Shown here: in pieces, positions 53,334 through 63,526 of the stretch | Numbering within the stretch: the stretch's first letter is position 1 | Layout of the letters: every line of letters starts with the position of its first letter | Assembly (NCBI RefSeq): GCF_016862555.1 | Contig: NZ_BONE01000002.1 | Location: 62,001 to 126,000, forward strand | DNA: 64,000 nt | Origin: Asanoa siamensis | Lineage (GTDB): Bacteria > Actinomycetota > Actinomycetes > Mycobacteriales > Micromonosporaceae | Reading direction: 5' to 3' | Position numbers and translations under genes: made by a program | The notes under the pieces: model-generated | What the model saw: the letters and a program-made list of their open reading frames with translations, nothing else | Database searches by the model: none | What the model was told of the DNA's origin: nothing

Positions 53334-54679
53334 CCCAGCTCATCGCGCAGCGCCCGGAGCCGGGCACGCCCCGGCCCTACCGCTTCCCGACGGTGGTCCG
53401 GCGCGACGTCGCCGGTGGCCAGGTGGTCGCGGCCGACCTGCCGGGCCACAACCTGGCCGTGGCGTCGCTGCTGCTCGACGCGGGCGGCGGCCGGGAGACG
53501 ACGGGCGTCGAGGGCGTCGCCGAGGTGCTGGCCAAGGCCCTCGAGGAGGGCACGACGGCGCGCTCGGCCGCCGACTACGCGGTCGCGCTCGAGTCGCTCG
53601 GCACCGACCTGTCGCTCTCGGTCGACTGGGACTCGTTCTCGGCCACCGTCCAGGTGCCGGTCGCGGCCCTGCCCGCGGCGGTCGAGCTGCTCGCCGAGGC
53701 GGTGCGCCGACCCAAGCTCGACCCGGCCGACGTGACCCGGGTCCGCGACGACGAGGCCGAGTCGCTGCGGCTCTACTGGGCCAACCCCGGCCCGCGGGCC
53801 GACGCGGTGCTGCGCGCCGACCTGTTCGGCGGCGAGGTGCGGCACGGCCGCCCGCTCTCCGGCGACCCGCGCTCGGTGGCCGGGCTCTCCGTCGACGACG
53901 TGCTCGGCTTCCACCGCTCCTGGTTCGCCGCACCCGGCACGCTGCTGGTGGTCGGCGACCTGTCCCGCATCGACCTCGACGCGCTGGGCCGCGCGGCCTT
54001 CGCGGGCGCGACCGAGGCCGCCGCGCTGGCCGGCGAGCCGTTCCCGGTCGGCGCGCGGGCGTCCCGGCGGATCGTGATCGTCGACCGCCCGGGTTCGGTG
54101 CAGTCGACGCTGCGGCTCGGCCACACGGCGCCGCACCGGTCGCACCCCGACTACGTGCCGATGACACTCGGCGCGATCGTGCTCGGCGGCGCGTTCACGT
54201 CACGCCTCAACCACCTGCTGCGCGAGGTGAAGGGCTACACCTACGGCATCCGGTCCGAATACGGCCTGTCCCGCCGCTTCGGCCGGTTCGTGGTCAGCGC
54301 GGGGGTCCAGACCGCGGTGACGGCACCGGCACTGGTCGACGCGGTCGGCGAGATCGCCCGCACCCAGGCGGAGGGCGTCACGGAGCCGGAGCTGGCGGTG
54401 GCTCGCGACTGGCGGGCGGGCCAGCTCTCGGTGGGCCTCCAGTCACCGCGGGCCTACGCGGGGGCGCTGGCGACGCTGGTCGTGCACGACCTGCCCGACG
54501 ACTACCACGCCCGGTTGCGCGAGTCGCTGCTGCACGCGACGGTGGAGGAGGTCTCGGCGGCGACCGCGGCCCACCTCAACCCGACCGGCATCACCCTGGT
54601 CATCGAGGGCGACGCGGAAAAGATCCAGAACGACCTGGCAGCGACCGACCTCGGCGAGGTCACGGTGACGGCGGTCTAG
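53330..54679 (+). CDS. M16 peptidase-like partner subunit without zinc site
   Basis: 449 residues of the same fold as the preceding protein. Where the zinc motif should stand it reads VAEVLAKALEEG, so it cannot bind zinc. The R/Y pair that grips substrate in partner chains may be in LREVKGYTYGI (about residue 300). Probably forms a heterodimer with the upstream protein. Followed by a GC-rich gene-free spacer. Confidence 0.9.
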   Translation: MTQLIAQRPEPGTPRPYRFPTVVRRDVAGGQVVAADLPGHNLAVASLLLDAGGGRETTGVEGVAEVLAKALEEGTTARSAADYAVALESLGTDLSLSVDWDSFSATVQVPVAALPAAVELLAEAVRRPKLDPADVTRVRDDEAESLRLYWANPGPRADAVLRADLFGGEVRHGRPLSGDPRSVAGLSVDDVLGFHRSWFAAPGTLLVVGDLSRIDLDALGRAAFAGATEAAALAGEPFPVGARASRRIVIVDRPGSVQSTLRLGHTAPHRSHPDYVPMTLGAIVLGGAFTSRLNHLLREVKGYTYGIRSEYGLSRRFGRFVVSAGVQTAVTAPALVDAVGEIARTQAEGVTEPELAVARDWRAGQLSVGLQSPRAYAGALATLVVHDLPDDYHARLRESLLHATVEEVSAATAAHLNPTGITLVIEGDAEKIQNDLAATDLGEVTVTAV

Positions 54680-54903
54680 GAGCGCGGCGGGCCGTCTCGC
54701 GGCGCGTGGCGTGCGGTATCAGCGGCCCGCGGCGGGATCGGCGGCGCGCGGCGTGGGAGATCAGCGGCGCACGGCGGCCACCGCATGGCGGCGCCCGCCG
54801 GGCCTTGGCCACGGCGGTGCCTGCCGGGCTTCGGCCAATGCGCGTCGGCGTCCGGGCCTCGGCCGGCCGCGTGGCGGCCGAGGTCCGGCGGGCTGTCGTC
54901 GTG
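54680..54903. repeat. Short GC-rich degenerate repeat spacer
   Basis: 224 bases of GCGGCGCGCGGCGTG-like and ATCAGCGGC-like blocks (ATCAGCGGC recurs at about 54717 and 54760) with no gene. It has the same character as the 15.9-17.2 kb spacer and the same position, between the ends of two convergent genes. Confidence 0.55.
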
Positions 54904-56746
<1,843 letters not shown>

Positions 56747-56753
56747 CGAGGGT

Positions 56754-57653
56754 TTATACCTCCGGCTCGGGAGCCAGGCGACGCAATACCTCGGCGAAGT
56801 CGATCGGCGGGTGCCCGGCGATCCGCTCGACGCGGTCGGACACCTCTGCCAGGTCGCCGTGGGCGATGGCGGTGTAGGTGCTGACCCACCCGTCGACCTG
56901 CCAGGCGGGCGCGCCGTAGTGGGCCCGCGACGCGTACGCCTCCTGGAGGGTCTCCTGCTCGTAGCGGTAGGGCCGGTTGAGCACCGCCGTCATCGTGGCG
57001 GCCGCTTCCTCCAGCGTGATCGCGAACGGCCCCGTCAGGTCGTAGGTCTGCCCGGCGTGCCGCCCCGGCTCGCCGAGCACCGCGACGGCCACGTCGGCGA
57101 CGTCGTCCCGGGCGACCGCGGCCACCCGCCCCTCGCCGGCGGGGCCGCGGATGACCCCGTCGACCGCCAGGCTCGGCAGGAAGTCGAGGTAGAGGTTGTC
57201 GCGCAGGATCGTGTGCGACAGGCCGCTGGCGTGCAGGTGCTGCTCGGTCGCGTAGTGGTGGTGGGCCAGGGTGAACGTCGAGTCCGGTGCCGCGCTGACG
57301 AACGACGTGTAGACCAGGTGCTTCACGCCCGCCGCGATGGCCGCGTCGACGAAGGTGAGGTGCCTCGTCACCCGGTCGGCCTCCTCGGCCGCCGACACCA
57401 TGAACACCGTGTCCACACCGGACAGTGCCGCCCGGAGGGCGTCGGCGTCGCCGTAGTCGGCCACCGCGGCGGTCGCGCCCGGCAGCTTCGGCGCCCTGTC
57501 GGCGGCGCGGACCAGCAGCCGTTGCGGAACGCCCGCGTCGGCCAGCCGCCGCGCGACCCGCCCGCCCAGCTCGCCCGTCGACCCCGTCACGGCGAGGACG
57601 CCGGGGCCCGGCGCGTGGCTGCGCCCGGCCTCCCGGGCCGGCGTGGTGCTCAT
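56754..57653 (-). CDS. NmrA-like NAD(P)-binding protein
   Basis: 299 residues from ATG 57653. The cofactor loop is VTGSTGELGGRVARRL (about residues 21-36). There is no catalytic YxxxK, as in the NmrA/HSCARG and QOR2-like atypical SDR branch. It may be a quinone reductase or redox-sensing regulator. ATG overlaps the TfoX-like stop (ATGA). Confidence 0.82.
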   Translation of the reverse strand: MSTTPAREAGRSHAPGPGVLAVTGSTGELGGRVARRLADAGVPQRLLVRAADRAPKLPGATAAVADYGDADALRAALSGVDTVFMVSAAEEADRVTRHLTFVDAAIAAGVKHLVYTSFVSAAPDSTFTLAHHHYATEQHLHASGLSHTILRDNLYLDFLPSLAVDGVIRGPAGEGRVAAVARDDVADVAVAVLGEPGRHAGQTYDLTGPFAITLEEAAATMTAVLNRPYRYEQETLQEAYASRAHYGAPAWQVDGWVSTYTAIAHGDLAEVSDRVERIAGHPPIDFAEVLRRLAPEPEV

Positions 57654-57985
57654 TTCGGTGGGAGCGTGCGCGCGTACGCGACGCCCCGCTCGACCCAGGC
57701 GCGCAGATCTTTCTCGTCGGCCAGCCCGTCCGTGCCGACCACCACCCAACCGGCCGGCCGGCGCCCGCCACCCATCTCGAACGGCGTCACGTGCGGCTTG
57801 CCCAGCGCCGCGTCGGTGGCGTCGCGGCCGACCCGCACCAGCAGGCCGTCGCCGCGGACGCCGCAGGCCATGTTGCCGCCCACCATGAAGATCAGACTGC
57901 CGAACATCCGGCGCTCGTCGACGTCGGGGCCGCCACCGACCAGCTCCCGGACCTGCGCGACCAGGTGATCATCAACTGCCATCAT
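57650..57985 (-). CDS. TfoX/Sxy N-terminal-domain protein
   Basis: 111 residues. The pattern DERRMFGSLIFMVGGNMACG, RVGRDATDAAL and MGGGRRPAGWVVV matches the TfoX N-terminal domain, here as a stand-alone protein. Its role in actinomycetes is unknown; the competence function known in gammaproteobacteria should not be assumed. Two adjacent ATGs (57985, 57982) are possible starts. Coupled to the NmrA-like gene. Confidence 0.82.
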   Translation of the reverse strand: MMAVDDHLVAQVRELVGGGPDVDERRMFGSLIFMVGGNMACGVRGDGLLVRVGRDATDAALGKPHVTPFEMGGGRRPAGWVVVGTDGLADEKDLRAWVERGVAYARTLPPK

Positions 57986-58055
57986 CCGATCGTGCCACGC
58001 ACCCGCGTGGCGGTCAGGCCGGAACGGAATCGGCCCCCGGATCGTCAGAACGGGT

Positions 58056-58946
58056 ATGCGACGTTCGACCTGGGCCTTCGTGGCCGCCGCGCCCCTCCTG
58101 CTGCTCGCCTCGGCCTGTGGCACCCAGCCCGCCGCCGACGCCGCGCCGCCCAACCGCCCCGCGGCCGACGCGCTCGGTGCCGACGAGGTGGCGCTGCGGG
58201 TCGTCCACACCGGCGGCTTCGTGACGCCGCAGTCGATCCCGGCCCGGGTGCCCGCACTGTCGATCTACGGCGACGGCCGGGTGATCACCCAGGGCCCGGT
58301 CCCGGCCATCTATCCCGGTCCCGCGCTGCCCAACCTGCAGCAGTCCCGGATCTCCGCCGAAGACGTCGACGCGCTGGTGAAGCGCGCGCTCGACGCCGGT
58401 GTCGGCGCGGGCACAGACCTGGGCCAGCCCGGTGTCGCCGACGCGTCCACGACCCGGTTCCTGGTGACGACGGGCGCGGGGGTGCGCACGACGGACGCGT
58501 ACGCGCTGGAGCTGCCCGACCACGGCGGCCTGCTCACCGCGCCGCAGAAGGCCGCCCGCAAGGAGCTCTCCGACCTGCTGGCCGCCCTGCAGGACCTGCC
58601 GACGACGCTCGGTGCCGGCGCGGTCAGGGACGAGGGCGCCTACCCGACCAAGGCGGTCGCGGGCATCGCCACTCCCTACGTCGCGCCGGAGAACGTCGCC
58701 GAGCTGGGCGGCCCGCCGGCGCCGGTCGACTGGCCGGGCCCGGCGCTGCCCGGCGACCGCCTCAACCCCACCGTCGACGTCGGCTGCGTGACCGCGACCG
58801 GTGCCGAGGCGACGGCGGTGCTCACCGCGGCCGGCACGGCCAACGCGATGACCCCGTGGGTGTCGGGCGGCAAGCAGTGGTCGGTGCTGCTACGACCGTT
58901 GCTGCCCGACGAGAGCGGCTGCGCGGACCTGGCGAAACAGTCATAG
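58056..58946 (+). CDS. Lipoprotein of unknown function
   Basis: 296 residues. The signal peptide MRRSTWAFVAAAPLLLLASA ends before Cys 21, the lipobox being LASAC. The mature part has no recognised domain, but LRVVHTGGFVTPQS, IYGDGRVITQGP and the later pattern recur in other actinobacterial lipoproteins of unknown role. It stands alone. Confidence 0.75.
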   Translation: MRRSTWAFVAAAPLLLLASACGTQPAADAAPPNRPAADALGADEVALRVVHTGGFVTPQSIPARVPALSIYGDGRVITQGPVPAIYPGPALPNLQQSRISAEDVDALVKRALDAGVGAGTDLGQPGVADASTTRFLVTTGAGVRTTDAYALELPDHGGLLTAPQKAARKELSDLLAALQDLPTTLGAGAVRDEGAYPTKAVAGIATPYVAPENVAELGGPPAPVDWPGPALPGDRLNPTVDVGCVTATGAEATAVLTAAGTANAMTPWVSGGKQWSVLLRPLLPDESGCADLAKQS

Positions 58947-58980
58947 GCGTACGCGGCCTGCGATCCTAGCCGTTGATAAA

Positions 58981-59625
58981 GTGTCGAACGTGGACTTTCT
59001 GGACGCGATCAAGGCCGCCACCCGCGAGGTGGGCCAGCAGAACCTGCCCGAGGGCCCGGCCCGGTCGGTGGTCCTGCGGCGCAGCTTCCCCGCGCCGGCG
59101 GACGACGTCTGGGACGCGCTGACCGATCCCGACCGGATCGGCCGTTGGTTCCTCCCGGTCAGCGGCGACCTCACGGTCGGGGGGCTCTACCAGATCGAGG
59201 GCAACGCGGGCGGCCGGATCCTGCGCTGCGAGCGGCCGACCGAGCTGGTGGTCACCTGGATCTTCGGTGCCGACATCGCGACGACGACCGGCAGCGAGGT
59301 GCACCTGACCCTGTCGCCGGAGCCCGACGGCGGCACCGAGTTGCTGCTGCGGCACATCGCGGTGGTCGACCCGGCGCTCTGGGCGCAATATGGCCCAGGT
59401 GCCACCGGCGTCGGCTGGGACCTGTCGTTCCTGGGCCTCGGCCTGCACCTGGCCGGCGGCTCGCTCGACGAGGCCGAAGGGTGGGAGGAGTCGGCGGAGG
59501 CCCGGGCGTGCATGGTCGCCAGCGCGGAGAGCTGGGGCGCCGCGCAACTCGCCGACGGCGCCACGCCCGACGAGGTCACCGCGGCGGTCGCCAACACGAT
59601 CGCCTTCTACGCCCCGGAAGACTGA
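58981..59625 (+). CDS. SRPBCC-family (AHSA1-like) protein
   Basis: 214 residues. VVLRRSFPAPADDVWDALTD, IGRWFLPVSGDLTVGG and YQIEGNAGGRI are the START/AHSA1 pattern, an open hydrophobic cup that binds lipids or protein clients. The C-terminal ~65 residues are an added helical region. GTG start; no adjacent ArsR-type regulator, which often accompanies this family. Confidence 0.85.
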   Translation: MSNVDFLDAIKAATREVGQQNLPEGPARSVVLRRSFPAPADDVWDALTDPDRIGRWFLPVSGDLTVGGLYQIEGNAGGRILRCERPTELVVTWIFGADIATTTGSEVHLTLSPEPDGGTELLLRHIAVVDPALWAQYGPGATGVGWDLSFLGLGLHLAGGSLDEAEGWEESAEARACMVASAESWGAAQLADGATPDEVTAAVANTIAFYAPED

Positions 59626-59637
59626 GCGAGACGGGGC

Positions 59638-60210
59638 CTAGTCGGGAGTCGGGCGGGGGATGCGGGCGTCGACCACGGGGGCGAGCCGGGTCGCGACCTC
59701 GCAGGCCCGTTCGCCCAGCGGCAGTCGCTCGACCGTGAGGCCCACCTGGACGGCGCGGTCGGGGCGCACGGCGAAGAGGCGCTCGCAGGTGGCCTCGCCG
59801 AGCCGGGTGCCCTCGCGCTGCAGCACGCCGTCGGGGGCCGCGGCGAACGGTGACATCCGGCCCGCGGTGAACAGGCCGCGCCCTTCCACCTCCTCCAGCG
59901 CCTGCTCGGCCACCTCGAGCGAGGCGGGCAGGAAGCTGACCGAGACGCTGTCGACGTACGCGCCGGCGCCGTCCCGCGGCTGGGCCTCGCGGTAGAGGCA
60001 CATCGTCGTCTCCGCACCACCCGCGAGACCCGGTGCGGACGTCAGCGCGCCCGGGCCGAGGCCGAGGCTCTCCCGTTCGGCGTCGCGGAGGAACTCGCAC
60101 GGGCTCGCCAGGCTGGCGAGGTCGGGCGGTGGTGGCGGCTCGCGCCGCGGCGACGAACACCCGGCCAGCGCCAGCAGGACGCAGCAGGACATCGACATCC
60201 ATCTCCGCAT
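59638..60210 (-). CDS. DUF3558-like lipoprotein
   Basis: 190 residues. The signal peptide ends in LAGC (Cys 18) followed by a Pro-rich linker. The body with SPCEFLRDAERESLGLGPG, a second Cys in TMCLYRE and a third in TCERLF resembles DUF3558 domains, secreted proteins of actinomycetes with unknown function. Only 12 bases separate its stop from the convergent SRPBCC gene. Confidence 0.72.
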   Translation of the reverse strand: MRRWMSMSCCVLLALAGCSSPRREPPPPPDLASLASPCEFLRDAERESLGLGPGALTSAPGLAGGAETTMCLYREAQPRDGAGAYVDSVSVSFLPASLEVAEQALEEVEGRGLFTAGRMSPFAAAPDGVLQREGTRLGEATCERLFAVRPDRAVQVGLTVERLPLGERACEVATRLAPVVDARIPRPTPD

Positions 60211-60253
60211 GGCTCAACTGTAGCCACGCGGGAGCCGGACCCGGGGGCGCGCG

Positions 60254-60499
60254 TCAGGCCGCGGTGGCCCCGAACGGAGGGCGGTCGTCCCGTGCGTCGG
60301 ACCAGACTCCGCTGTGGTCGATGCGCCGCTGCGCCTCGCCGAGGTCGATGTCGTAGAGGTCGCACAACGCGCGGGCGGACGGCAGCATCTGCAGGCCGCC
60401 GTCGCGGAGCCGGCGCAGCACCGCGGTTTCGTCGGCGCCGTCACGGATCTCGGCGGAGGCCTGCTGGACGAGGTCGGCATAGCCGGTAGGGAGCGGCAT
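60254..60499 (-). CDS. Small protein of unknown function
   Basis: 81 residues from ATG 60499, helical: YADLVQQASAEIRDGADETA and ARALCDLYDIDLGEAQRRID. A longer in-frame reading to 60832 would run antisense to the HTH gene and is not supported. It is divergent from the HTH-DUF5753 gene and shares its upstream region, so it may belong to the same regulatory unit. Confidence 0.58.
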   Translation of the reverse strand: MPLPTGYADLVQQASAEIRDGADETAVLRRLRDGGLQMLPSARALCDLYDIDLGEAQRRIDHSGVWSDARDDRPPFGATAA

Positions 60500-60662
60500 G
60501 AGCGCAGTATCCCCCGATAGGGTGGCGCGGCTGTACCCCGTACCTCTGAATCGATCTTTTGGAATTGATCCTTCGGATGGTGTAACTGGACTGGTACGGC
60601 CGGTAAGGTGTCGGGCGTTGACATGAGGCGTCGCGACGGCGCATCGCATGGGAGGTCGTGAA

Positions 60663-61475
60663 GTGCCGGTCACTGGCCAGCGGGTGGTTCGGCGTGCCCT
60701 GGGGCGACGGCTGACCAAACTGCGTGTCGCCAACGGCAAGTCACGACGCGAGGTCGCCGAGGCCAAGCTCGGCATCTCGGAGCCGACGCTGCACCGCATC
60801 GAGACGGGCAAGGTCCCGGTCACCGGTGCCAACGTGCGCGCGCTGTGCTGGCTCTACGGCGCCGACCAGAGCGTCACGGACGCGCTCGCCGAGCTCGCCC
60901 TCGGCACGTCGCGCGAGGAGTGGTGGGACGGCAGCCCGGTCATCCCCGACTGGTTCAAGCTCTACGTCGGCCTCGAGGCCAGCGCGTCGAAGATCTGCAC
61001 CTACGACGGCGAGATCATCCCGGGTGAGTTGCAGACCGAGCAGTACGCCGTGGCGGTGTTCGGCGCCGAGCAGCCGCGCGACGACGAGGCCGTGCACCGG
61101 CACGTGAAGCTACGGATGCAGCGCCAGCGCGCGCTGCTGGCCCGGGCGCCGCGGCTCGTGACCGTGCTGGGCGAGGGCGCGCTGACCCGGCCGGTCGGCG
61201 GCAAGACCGTCCTCGACGGGCAGATCGAGCACCTGCGCCGCACGGCCAAGCGCGACAACGTCGAGATCCGGGTGCTGCCGTTCACGGTCGGCGCGCACGC
61301 CGCGATGGCCGGCGCGTTCCGCATCCTCGACTTCGACGACCCCGACGATCCCGACGTGGTCTATCTCGAGTCCCACGTGGGCGCCCTCTATCTCGAAGAG
61401 GAACACGAGGTGGCCGAATACCGCCGCGTCTTCGACCTCGTGATGAAGGCATCGGTCGCGCTCGAGAACTTCTAA
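60663..61475 (+). CDS. HTH regulator with DUF5753 domain (second locus)
   Basis: 270 residues. Helix-turn-helix at about residues 8-60 (SRREVAEAKLGISEPTLHRI), then DUF5753 (WFKLYVGLEASASKICTYDG, IIPGELQTEQYAVAV, IRVLPFTVGAHAAMAGAF). GTG 60663 has GGGAGG 7 bases upstream and is preferred over ATG 60648. It is followed by a methyltransferase gene, with a short dyad between them, and a DUF397 gene converges from the other side. Confidence 0.88.
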   Translation: MPVTGQRVVRRALGRRLTKLRVANGKSRREVAEAKLGISEPTLHRIETGKVPVTGANVRALCWLYGADQSVTDALAELALGTSREEWWDGSPVIPDWFKLYVGLEASASKICTYDGEIIPGELQTEQYAVAVFGAEQPRDDEAVHRHVKLRMQRQRALLARAPRLVTVLGEGALTRPVGGKTVLDGQIEHLRRTAKRDNVEIRVLPFTVGAHAAMAGAFRILDFDDPDDPDVVYLESHVGALYLEEEHEVAEYRRVFDLVMKASVALENF

Positions 61476-61494
61476 CCCCTGGGGCGACATCAGG

Positions 61495-61517
61495 GGTCCA
61501 CTCGTGCATAGTGGACC
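61495..61517. promoter_or_regulatory. 8-bp dyad before the methyltransferase gene
   Basis: GGTCCACT (61495-61502) and AGTGGACC (61510-61517) flank a 7-base centre in the 78-base gap between the HTH and methyltransferase genes. It may be a binding site for the HTH protein. A 6-bp repeat, ACCCCT/AGGGGT, overlaps its left side. Confidence 0.45.
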
Positions 61518-61553
61518 TTGACAGTTGTCGACCTTGAACCCTGGGGAGGGCTC

Positions 61554-62360
61554 GTGGCTGGTGTCGCGAACGACAAGCCGGCGACCGCGGCGCGCATCTA
61601 CGACTACCACCTCGGTGGCACGCACAACTTCCCGGCCGACCGCGCCGCGGCGCAGGCGATCACCGAGATGTTCCCGTTCGTGCCGCTGCTGGCCCGCAAC
61701 AACCGGGCGTTCCTGGGCCGGGCCGTGCGCTACCTGGCGAGCCAGGGCATCACGCAATTCATCGACGTCGGCTCCGGCATCCCGACCGAGGGCAACGTCC
61801 ACGAGATCGCCCAGGAGATCGTCTCCGAGGCCCGCGTCGTCTACGTCGACATCGACCCGATCGCCGTCTCGGAGAGCCTGGACCTGTTGGCCGGCAACGA
61901 CAACGCGACCGCGATCCGGGCCGACCTGCGGGACCCGCAGGCCATTCTCGACAACGCCCAGCTCCGGAAGATCATCGACTTCGACCAGCCGGTCGGGCTG
62001 CTGATGGTGGCGGTGCTGCACTTCGTCGCCGACGACGCCGACGCGAGCCGCTCGGTGACCGAGTTGCTGCGGCCGCTGGTGCCCGGCAGCCACCTCGTCA
62101 TCTCGCACGGCTCCGCCGAGGGCATGCAGCGCGACCTGACCAACCTCGACAGTGCGCAGGACGTCTACAAGCGCGACACGGCCACGCCGTTCGTGCTGCG
62201 CGACCGCGCTCAGGTGGGTTCCTACTTCGAGGGTCTCGACCTGGTCGAGCCCGGCGTCGTCTGGCTGCCCGAGTGGCGTCCGGCCGCCGGCGACCCGCAG
62301 GACTTCACCGACCGGCCGACCGAGAGCGGTGGCCTCTGCGCCGTGGGCGTGGTGCGTTAG
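61554..62360 (+). CDS. SAM-dependent methyltransferase (DUF574 type)
   Basis: 268 residues. ARIYDYHLGGTHNFPADR at the N-terminus and FIDVGSGIPTEGNVHEIAQ (motif I, about residue 70) are the signature of the actinobacterial DUF574 methyltransferases; VVYVDIDPIAV is motif II. The substrate is unknown. These genes often sit near HTH-DUF5753/DUF397 pairs. GTG 61554 with GGGGAGGG upstream is chosen over TTG 61518. The last two bases of its TAG stop lie in the MITE-like element that follows. Confidence 0.88.
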   Translation: MAGVANDKPATAARIYDYHLGGTHNFPADRAAAQAITEMFPFVPLLARNNRAFLGRAVRYLASQGITQFIDVGSGIPTEGNVHEIAQEIVSEARVVYVDIDPIAVSESLDLLAGNDNATAIRADLRDPQAILDNAQLRKIIDFDQPVGLLMVAVLHFVADDADASRSVTELLRPLVPGSHLVISHGSAEGMQRDLTNLDSAQDVYKRDTATPFVLRDRAQVGSYFEGLDLVEPGVVWLPEWRPAAGDPQDFTDRPTESGGLCAVGVVR

Positions 62361-62522
62361 GGCCTGTCCTGCCGATCAACGCGGCCTGCGACGGGCCCAG
62401 CCGCCGCCTGGCGGCGTCCCGGGATCACCGAGATACAACACCGGTATCCCGGCAATCCCGGGCCACCACCAGACGACGCCTGGACTCCGTCTCGGCTCAC
62501 GCTGATCGGCAGGACAGGCCCT
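62359..62522. mobile_element. MITE-like element with 20-bp perfect terminal inverted repeats
   Basis: Bases 62359-62378 and 62503-62522 are exact inverted copies (AGGGCCTGTCCTGCCGATCA and complement) enclosing 124 bases without a gene. The size and lack of coding fit a miniature inverted-repeat transposable element moved by a transposase elsewhere. No clear target duplication is seen (flanks GCGTT and TGTCG). No second copy is in this window. Confidence 0.72.
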
Positions 62523-62539
62523 TGTCGCTCGAAACGTTC

Positions 62540-62580
62540 GCGCCGGGCCGGTTTCCACCGGCCCGGCGCTTTGTCTTTGT
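62540..62580 (+). terminator. Strong intrinsic terminator
   Basis: A perfect 13-bp stem (62540-62552 with 62557-62569), a TTCC loop and the T-rich tail TTTGTCTTTGT. It points with the methyltransferase gene, whose stop is 180 bases away because the MITE-like element lies between. It also separates that gene from the convergent DUF397 gene. Confidence 0.85.
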
Positions 62581-62588
62581 GGGGCTGC

Positions 62589-62798
62589 TCAGTCGGTCAG
62601 GAGGCCGTCGAACTCACCGCGCTTGGCTCCGAAGAGGAACGAGTCCCATTCCTCGGTGGTGAACCGCACCAGGCCACCTGAGCGGTTCTTGCTGTTGCGC
62701 ACCTCGATCCAACCGTCGTCGTGGCGGCGCGCTTCCACGCAGCTGCCACCGTTGCCCGTCGAGCGGCTGGACATGATCCATCCCGTGCTGTCCGGCAT
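62589..62798 (-). CDS. DUF397-domain protein (second locus)
   Basis: 69 residues: GGSCVEARRHDDGWIEVRNS and RFTTEEWDSFLFGAKRGEFD are the DUF397 pattern. ATG 62798 has AGAAGGGA 8 bases upstream. Probable partner of the HTH-DUF5753 protein at 60663, although it lies on the other strand and beyond the methyltransferase gene. Confidence 0.88.
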   Translation of the reverse strand: MPDSTGWIMSSRSTGNGGSCVEARRHDDGWIEVRNSKNRSGGLVRFTTEEWDSFLFGAKRGEFDGLLTD

Positions 62799-63180
62799 GG
62801 GGTTGTCCCTTCTGGTCATGTGACGTGGAAACTGGCGCCAGCCATGGTTTCCGGCGAACCGAACACATCGGACACCCGCCCGGCCAGAATCCAAAAGTTG
62901 CTCTCGGTAGTCGAAGATCGGCACCGTGTGCCTATTTCGAGCTTCCATGGCAGCACTTGCTCCTGGTAGAGACCGATATTGGGCGTACGGCCTGCGGCTT
63001 GCTTCTTTCACCATGAAACCGTGGCGTACATAGCGTAACTGAAACTCGCGCCGATGGATGACCTCAGGATGCCAAAGATCGCCGTGAAATCTTGCACGCC
63101 GATCAGCTGGCTGCGATGCTCATCCACACAACCCCTCCCGCGAGCCCCCCAAGCACAGAACCGCGACGGAGATGATCCAC
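62799..63180. other. Gap of lower GC, no gene seen
   Basis: 382 bases. It should contain the promoters of the DUF397 gene and of the small gene at 63181. A 10-bp palindrome CTGGCGCCAG lies near 62833. The open frames through it lack coding bias and ribosome-binding sites. Confidence 0.45.
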
Positions 63181-63453
63181 ATGGCCGCGCCGCTGCTCGA
63201 TCCCTACCTCCGCACGGAACCCGCGACTGTCCCGAACGCCGGCTTCCAGCCGGGCAGCTGGGTCTGGGTGCACACATTGGGCAGTTGGCGACCCGGGATC
63301 GTGCTGCACTCCTCGCCGCACGCGGCGACCGTCCGCTACCGGCCGGCCCAGGGGCGCGGCACCAGCGTCGACACCGTGACGACCCACTCGCTGGCCGCGC
63401 GCAAGGACGAGGACCCGCTCCTCGACGCCGCGCCGCTCGGCGCCCCGCACTGA
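63181..63453 (+). CDS. Small protein of unknown function
   Basis: 90 residues from ATG 63181 (GGAG 9 bases upstream; ATG 63172 would sit on the GGAG). The middle, PGSWVWVHTLGSWRPGIVLH, then ATVRYRP, suggests a small SH3-like beta barrel. No family recognised. It precedes the large nucleotidyltransferase gene by 73 bases and may be co-transcribed. Confidence 0.65.
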   Translation: MAAPLLDPYLRTEPATVPNAGFQPGSWVWVHTLGSWRPGIVLHSSPHAATVRYRPAQGRGTSVDTVTTHSLAARKDEDPLLDAAPLGAPH

Positions 63454-63526
63454 CCACACCTTCGTCCACAATGGATTAGATGCGCCGGGGCGCGCGAAGG
63501 TTGCCTCAACGGGGAAGATTTTCTCA

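Noticed and set aside
61518-61523. TTGACA as the -35 element of the methyltransferase promoter
   Set aside because: No -10-like sequence lies 16-19 bases downstream; that position holds the GGGGAGGG ribosome-binding site.
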